Part shown: positions 40,534 through 44,112 of the stretch, in pieces
Numbering within the stretch: the stretch's first letter is position 1
Layout: every line of letters begins with the position of its first letter
NCBI GenBank assembly: GCA_964516295.1
Contig: CAZEYT010000015.1
Coordinates: 1-44,112, forward strand
Reading direction: 5' to 3'
Origin: CAZEYT01 sp964516295
Lineage (GTDB): Bacteria; Verrucomicrobiota; Verrucomicrobiia; Chthoniobacterales; Terrimicrobiaceae
Length of the DNA stretch: 44,112 nucleotides
The notes under the pieces: generated by a model
Told to the model about the DNA's origin: nothing
The model's input: the letters and a program-made list of their open reading frames with translations, nothing else
The model's database searches: none
Position numbers and translations under genes: made by a program

Positions 40534-41657
40534 GGATAAAGCCGCCAACAGGCGCGGGCGTGTTCTTCGAGGGCCGTCCGCTCCCGGTCCCGTGCGCCCA
40601 GAAGCCGTGCGGCCAGAGCCCGGTTGGCTCCGGCTTTTTCGGTCTCTCCGGCCGCCTCGAGCAGCAGCGGCAGCGCTTTCCAAATTCGCCCCCGTGGATG
40701 ATGCCCCCAAGAAAACGGCAGCCGGGGCGAACGTCTTGCATCACGCCATTGGCGAAAGGGATTCGAGAGATTCGGATCCTCCGGAAAAAGACTCATCCGA
40801 CCGCAGGCATACTCCTGCGCATCGTGGAAGGCCTTGCCGAGGCGGCGCGATTCCACCCAGAGAAATGTCCGCAACCACGCCGCGCGGAGGGCCTCCAATT
40901 CGGCTGCGGTCACCGCCTGCGGAGTCGGGTGGAACTTGAACTCCACCCCCTGCGCATGCCACGCAAGAAGGTCCTCCCAGCCCGGCGGAATCACGCCCGG
41001 TCGGGCCAGTCCGGCGTGACGTTCACGACACGACCAATGATACCTCCCCTGCACGCAGAGCACGGCGTCACCCAAGGCGAGATGAAGTTTTGAGACAATG
41101 CGCCGGGTAAAATCCTCCGGAGCCGCCGCCCCCCCGCGCAGGCAGCGCAGGAGGCTCATGCCGCGGTTGACCAACAGGCGCGCGGCTTCATCGGGCGGAA
41201 TCGAAGCCGCGTCAAAAAAAGCCCGCGGGAGAGCGGCCGACCAGTCCGACTCTCCCGCCACAAGGACATGGCCGCACACCAAATCGTAGAAGAACATGCT
41301 CGGCCGCGAGCTTCGAAATCGCCGTGACGATAGCACCTTGAACTCCATCTCGATCCCAAACCTCCGCTCGCCCTCCTCCGTCCACTCCCGAAGCATCCCG
41401 GGCGGAACGTGGTCCGCCAAAACGTAGAACTCCAGATCGTTGTAGAGGTGCAGCTCCCCGTCGGGCGTTCTCCAGAGCCCTCCCTCCCCGCGTCCATAGC
41501 CACCGCCGAGCAGCAGCGCTTGCAAACCCGGCAGCGACGCGGCCGCACCACCGATGGTCCGGAGGTAATCTGCAAGATCTTCGCGAAGCGTGTCCGGACC
41601 TTCGGGAAAAAACGCCGGCCGGCCGGTCGGGATCGCGGCACCAACAGGCGGGTTCAT
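40530..41657 (-). CDS. Nucleotidyltransferase-like protein, unknown
   Basis: I do not recognise this 375-residue protein. Near the N-terminus it has LLLGGGYGRGEGGLW followed by LYNDLEFYVLAD. This resembles the G-G/S-x-x-R-G-E and D-x-E/D pair of Pol-beta-type nucleotidyltransferases. In this fold the Gly-rich loop holds the nucleotide and the acidic pair holds metal. The second acidic residue and a third downstream (EMEFKVL) fit. The remaining two-thirds are helical with WHAQGVEFKFHPTPQA and HDAQEYACGRM. The start at 41657 (ATG) is preferred over TTG at 41666. It is second in the operon, 17 bp after the STAS gene. It could activate a sugar or modify a protein; neither is shown. Confidence 0.72.
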   Translation of the reverse strand: MNPPVGAAIPTGRPAFFPEGPDTLREDLADYLRTIGGAAASLPGLQALLLGGGYGRGEGGLWRTPDGELHLYNDLEFYVLADHVPPGMLREWTEEGERRFGIEMEFKVLSSRRFRSSRPSMFFYDLVCGHVLVAGESDWSAALPRAFFDAASIPPDEAARLLVNRGMSLLRCLRGGAAAPEDFTRRIVSKLHLALGDAVLCVQGRYHWSCRERHAGLARPGVIPPGWEDLLAWHAQGVEFKFHPTPQAVTAAELEALRAAWLRTFLWVESRRLGKAFHDAQEYACGRMSLFPEDPNLSNPFRQWRDARRSPRLPFSWGHHPRGRIWKALPLLLEAAGETEKAGANRALAARLLGARDRERTALEEHARACWRLYP

Positions 41658-41674
41658 GAAGACCAAAAAAACAG

Positions 41675-41986
41675 TCAGCCGACTTGAAAAACCCGGTGCA
41701 GGCGGAGCAACTCCAGCACCGCGACCACCGCCGGCTGCACATTTTGCAGCACGACAACGGAGCCCTCCTTGGGAAGGCGACGGTAGATGCCCAAAAGAAC
41801 GCCAATGCCGGAACTGTCAATGAATTGCACCGTCCCCAGATCCACCTCCGCCCGGCGGATGCCGGCGTCGAGGGAAAATTTGATTTTTGGTTTCAGTCCC
41901 GCCGCGGCCGCGGCATCCAAGCGCGTGACCGGGATGGTGATCCGGAGGGTTCCCTCGGCGACATTTGTCTGGAAATCGTCAGCCAT
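41675..41986 (-). CDS. Stand-alone STAS domain protein (anti-anti-sigma type)
   Basis: This 103-residue protein of SpoIIAA/RsbV type has VDLGTVQFIDSSGIGVLLGIYRRL, with DSSG holding the expected phospho-serine. VVVLQNVQPAVVAVLELLRLHRVFQV matches the family's last helix. In partner switching the unphosphorylated form binds an anti-sigma or other kinase; a phosphatase resets it. No such kinase or PP2C phosphatase is in the window. It is the first gene of the 19-gene polysaccharide run, so it may control it or a protein within it. A strong promoter-like element lies directly upstream. The longer open frame to 43468 is shadow of the divergent genes. Confidence 0.9.
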   Translation of the reverse strand: MADDFQTNVAEGTLRITIPVTRLDAAAAAGLKPKIKFSLDAGIRRAEVDLGTVQFIDSSGIGVLLGIYRRLPKEGSVVVLQNVQPAVVAVLELLRLHRVFQVG

Positions 41987-41993
41987 GAGGCGG

Positions 41994-42022
41994 ATTATTG
42001 ACGCACCGTCCGCTCGTGGCAA
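41994..42022 (-). promoter_or_regulatory. Sigma-70-like promoter for the 19-gene polysaccharide run, leaderless geometry
   Basis: On the minus strand TTGCCA (42022-42017; five of six), exactly 17 bp, then AATAAT (41999-41994; five of six) stand 7 bp before the ATG at 41986. Transcription would start at or within a base or two of the ATG, giving no leader. There is no ribosome-binding site in the CCGCCTC between box and start. A rightward TTGACG overlaps the -10 (41998-42003) but has no -10 partner for the divergent GT4 gene. Confidence 0.6.
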
Positions 42023-42052
42023 TGCGAATCCGCGACCGGTTGGAATCCCGTT

Positions 42053-43252
42053 GTGAAAATCTGCTGGCTTCAAAAAAATCTCGGAGCGTTCGGTGGCGCA
42101 GAATCGAACGTGCTCGATACAGCCGGAGCCCTCCGGAGCCGCGGGGCGGAACATTTCCTTATCCACCGCGAGGTCACCGGCTTGGAAGAAGACCGCTGGC
42201 GGGCTGCATTTCATCGAACTCACCGCTTGGCTCCCGGGGAGGATCTCGCCGGCCTCCTCCGCGCGGCGCGGCCGGATGTGGTTTGGATTCACAATTGGGA
42301 CGCCGGGGCGGATTTTCCCGCCCTCCGGCGGGTTGGGATTCCGATGGCGCGCATGGTCCACGATCACGCGCTCTATTGTTTGCGGCATTACAAATACCAT
42401 CCACTCACGCGGAAGAATTGCACGCGGCCGGCGTCGGGGGCGTGTGTGTTCCCGTGTCTGGCACCGCTTCAGCGCGGGCGCGGAGTGGTTCCTGTGCGGT
42501 GGGCGGATTTTCGGGCGAAGCTTCGGGAGATCGCCGACAATCGGGCGTTGGACCGCCTGGTGGTCGCCTCGGCTTTCATGCGGGGCGAGTTGGAGAAAAA
42601 TGGTTTCGCTCCGGACAAGATCCGCATCCTGCCGCCGGTGCCTTCCGAGCCCGCGGGGACCGGCGGGGAGAATCCGGCCTGTGAACCCGGCCGATTGCTT
42701 TTCGTCGGACAGGTCATCCGTGGGAAAGGTCTCGATCTCCTGCTTCGTGCGCTGGCCGGGTGGGAGGGAAACTGGGCGCTTACGGTCGCCGGACGTGGCT
42801 CGGCTCTGGCGCACTGTCAGCGTCTGGCGGCGAAACTCGGCCTGGCCGGACGGGTGGAGTTTTTCGGTCATTTGGAGCCCGCCGCGCTTTCCCAACTTTA
42901 CCAGCGCGCCCAAATCGTGGTCGTGCCCTCCGCCTGGCAGGAACCGTTCGGGATGGTGGGTGTGGAAGCGATGCGGCACGCACGCCCGGTGGTGGCGTTT
43001 GCCGTGGGAGGCATTCCCGAGTGGCTTCGGGACGGGGAGACCGGGCGGCTCGTCCCCGCGGGGGACATCCCGGCTTTGCGGCGCGTACTTCAAGAACTCA
43101 CCGTCGATCCCGACCTCGCTCGTTCCATGGGCGAACGCGGCCGGGAGATGGCGAAGGAAATCTTTTCTTTTGAAGCCTACGCCGATAACGTATTGAGCAT
43201 GTTGCGCGAAACGGCAGCACTTTCCCCGGCGGCTCCCGGGCCCACCCCATGA
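42053..43252 (+). CDS. Glycosyltransferase family 4 (GT-B) with cysteine-rich insert
   Basis: This 399-residue retaining transferase starts at GTG 42053 with MKICWLQKNLGAFGGAESNVLDTA. After HDHALYCLRHYKY comes a cysteine-rich segment (NCTRPASGACVFPC). I recall such inserts in a subgroup of polysaccharide GT4s, possibly a metal site. The donor domain has LLFVGQVIRGKGLDLLLRAL and PSAWQEPFGMVGVEAMRHARPVVAF. It is the first gene of the rightward unit, divergent from the STAS gene across 66 bp, and overlaps the sugar transferase by ATGA. Confidence 0.92.
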   Translation: MKICWLQKNLGAFGGAESNVLDTAGALRSRGAEHFLIHREVTGLEEDRWRAAFHRTHRLAPGEDLAGLLRAARPDVVWIHNWDAGADFPALRRVGIPMARMVHDHALYCLRHYKYHPLTRKNCTRPASGACVFPCLAPLQRGRGVVPVRWADFRAKLREIADNRALDRLVVASAFMRGELEKNGFAPDKIRILPPVPSEPAGTGGENPACEPGRLLFVGQVIRGKGLDLLLRALAGWEGNWALTVAGRGSALAHCQRLAAKLGLAGRVEFFGHLEPAALSQLYQRAQIVVVPSAWQEPFGMVGVEAMRHARPVVAFAVGGIPEWLRDGETGRLVPAGDIPALRRVLQELTVDPDLARSMGERGREMAKEIFSFEAYADNVLSMLRETAALSPAAPGPTP

Positions 43253-43986
43253 GCCCCTCCGACCCGGTGCCCGTTCCCGACGATACGATTGATTATTGGA
43301 TTCGCAGTTCAACGGCGGGCGGGCGTTTTGCGTTGCGCCTCCGGCTCCTGGCGAAGCTGTGGGCCTGGAAGACCGTTCTTTTTTTGGCTCACGGCCTGAA
43401 GCGCATGCTCGACATCGTTGGCTCGGCCGCCGTACTTCTGGCCGTGTCACCCATTCTTCTGGCCACAATGGCCCTCATCAAATGGGAAGACGGCGGACCG
43501 GTTTTTTTCCGACAGATGCGGGTCGGCTACCGCGGCAAGCTTTTCCCGATGTGGAAATTTCGCTCGATGGTGCTGGATGCCGAGGCCGCGAAGGAAAAGC
43601 TGCTGCAACAAAATGAGATGAAAGGCGGTGTGCTCTTCAAAATGAAAAATGATCCGCGCATCACCAGGGTCGGCCGGGTCATCCGCAAGTATTCCATTGA
43701 TGAGCTCCCCCAACTTTGGAATGTGTTCGTGGGTGAGATGTCATTGGTCGGCCCGCGGCCATCCCTGCCACGTGAAGTGGCCGAGTATTCTCCTGAAGAT
43801 CGCCAACGCCTGCTGGCGAAGCCCGGGCTGACGTGTTTCTGGCAGGTCGGTGGGCGGAGCGAGATCGACTTCGCCGGTCAGGTACGCCTGGACGTCGCCT
43901 ACATCCGGTCCAGCAGTCTTCTTACGGATCTCAAGCTCCTTTTTCTGACCATCCCGGCGGTTCTCCTCGGCCGGGGAGCCTATTGA
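43249..43986 (+). CDS. Initiating sugar-phosphate transferase (monotopic phosphoglycosyl transferase)
   Basis: This enzyme moves a sugar 1-phosphate from a UDP-sugar onto undecaprenyl phosphate, the first step of repeat-unit synthesis. The 245-residue protein has one membrane segment (about 51-77, KRMLDIVGSAAVLLAVSPILLA) and then the catalytic core. FRQMRVGYRGKLFPMWKFRSM, then RVIRKYSIDELPQLWNVFVGEMSLVGPRP with the catalytic Asp-Glu, then KPGLTCFWQVGGRSE. The short form (no extra helices) is like ExoY or the C-terminal part of WbaP/WcaJ. The rightward unit continues with a truncated gene 3 bp later. The sugar cannot be named from sequence. Confidence 0.94.
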   Translation: MSPSDPVPVPDDTIDYWIRSSTAGGRFALRLRLLAKLWAWKTVLFLAHGLKRMLDIVGSAAVLLAVSPILLATMALIKWEDGGPVFFRQMRVGYRGKLFPMWKFRSMVLDAEAAKEKLLQQNEMKGGVLFKMKNDPRITRVGRVIRKYSIDELPQLWNVFVGEMSLVGPRPSLPREVAEYSPEDRQRLLAKPGLTCFWQVGGRSEIDFAGQVRLDVAYIRSSSLLTDLKLLFLTIPAVLLGRGAY

Positions 43987-43989
43987 ACG

Positions 43990-44112
43990 ATGGACACAAA
44001 CCCTTGGACCTTGGTCGCACCCGATTGGGCGGAGTTGGATACCATTCGGCGCTCGCCCCAGCCGTTCGTCCTCTGGCCGGTGTGCGAAAAACCGCTCCTG
44101 GCCTGGTGGCTC
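43990..44112 (+). CDS. N-terminal fragment of an unidentified gene, cut by the window edge
   Basis: Forty-one codons are visible, starting 3 bp after the sugar transferase stop: MDTNPWTLVAPDWAELDT and then WPVCEKPLLAWWL. The 'kPll..wl' ending slightly recalls sugar-phosphate nucleotidyltransferases, but there is no motif strong enough to assign it. The spacing makes it part of the same unit as the GT4 and sugar transferase. Confidence 0.5.
   Translation, partial: MDTNPWTLVAPDWAELDTIRRSPQPFVLWPVCEKPLLAWWL

Noticed and set aside
41987..43468. N-terminal 490-residue extension of the STAS gene
   Set aside because: It runs antisense through the GT4 and sugar-transferase genes; only the last 103 residues match a family, and a promoter lies just before the ATG at 41986.
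1..44112. CRISPR arrays, tRNA or rRNA genes
   Set aside because: No regularly spaced repeats and no cloverleaf or rRNA-like stretch were noticed; a dedicated scan was not possible.

Overview
The window looks like a chromosomal segment of a Gram-negative bacterium with GC-rich DNA. LpxK shows that the cell makes lipid A, and two Wza-like outer-membrane export proteins and a bacterial TMEM43 homologue agree with that. I would guess the PVC group (Verrucomicrobiota), but that is inference from gene style; no rRNA or tRNA gene is present to settle it. Ribosome-binding sites are mostly weak. Several transcription units have promoter-like sequences placed so close to the start codon that their mRNAs would be leaderless.

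Left end (1-3507, minus strand): after a possible transposase tail at the very edge comes a three-gene sulfur nanocompartment operon. Its order is Family 2A encapsulin shell, then a SufS-type cysteine desulfurase with an N-terminal extension (the expected cargo), then an EpsC-type serine O-acetyltransferase. Together these would make the cysteine precursor, release sulfur from cysteine inside a shell, and hold it there. A divergent intergenic region of about 320 bp with a threefold short repeat separates the operon from a full-length pyruvate carboxylase.

Middle (3828-21879): mostly housekeeping genes on the plus strand. They are pyc, thrB, lpxK, ppnP, an A-type Fe-S carrier, a membrane-anchored Pro-rich protein, MidA-type methyltransferase and two alpha/beta-hydrolases. 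A cluster of secreted proteins surrounds a TMEM43-family membrane protein. MutL, a small membrane protein and a zinc metallopeptidase lie on the minus strand. MutL has a decayed endonuclease motif, and an ABC ATPase at 21196-21879 has lost nearly all its catalytic motifs.

Right end (22050-44112): an exopolysaccharide locus. Nineteen genes run leftwards without a break from 41986 to 22050, most of them overlapping by ATGA. They encode, in transcription order, a STAS protein, a nucleotidyltransferase-like protein, two glycosyltransferases, a membrane-anchored degenerate receiver, a GT26 glycosyltransferase fused to two STAS domains, a GT4, an ExeA-like ATPase, a Wzz/GumC protein with a decayed kinase domain, two Wza-like proteins, a ligase/polymerase, a flippase, a pyruvyltransferase, a GT4, a GT2, a phosphodiesterase, an HPt-like protein and uridine kinase. 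A divergent plus-strand unit adds a GT4 and the initiating sugar-phosphate transferase. The most unusual feature is that signalling modules (three STAS domains, a receiver and an HPt) are built into the polysaccharide assembly operon, one of them fused to the glycosyltransferase itself.
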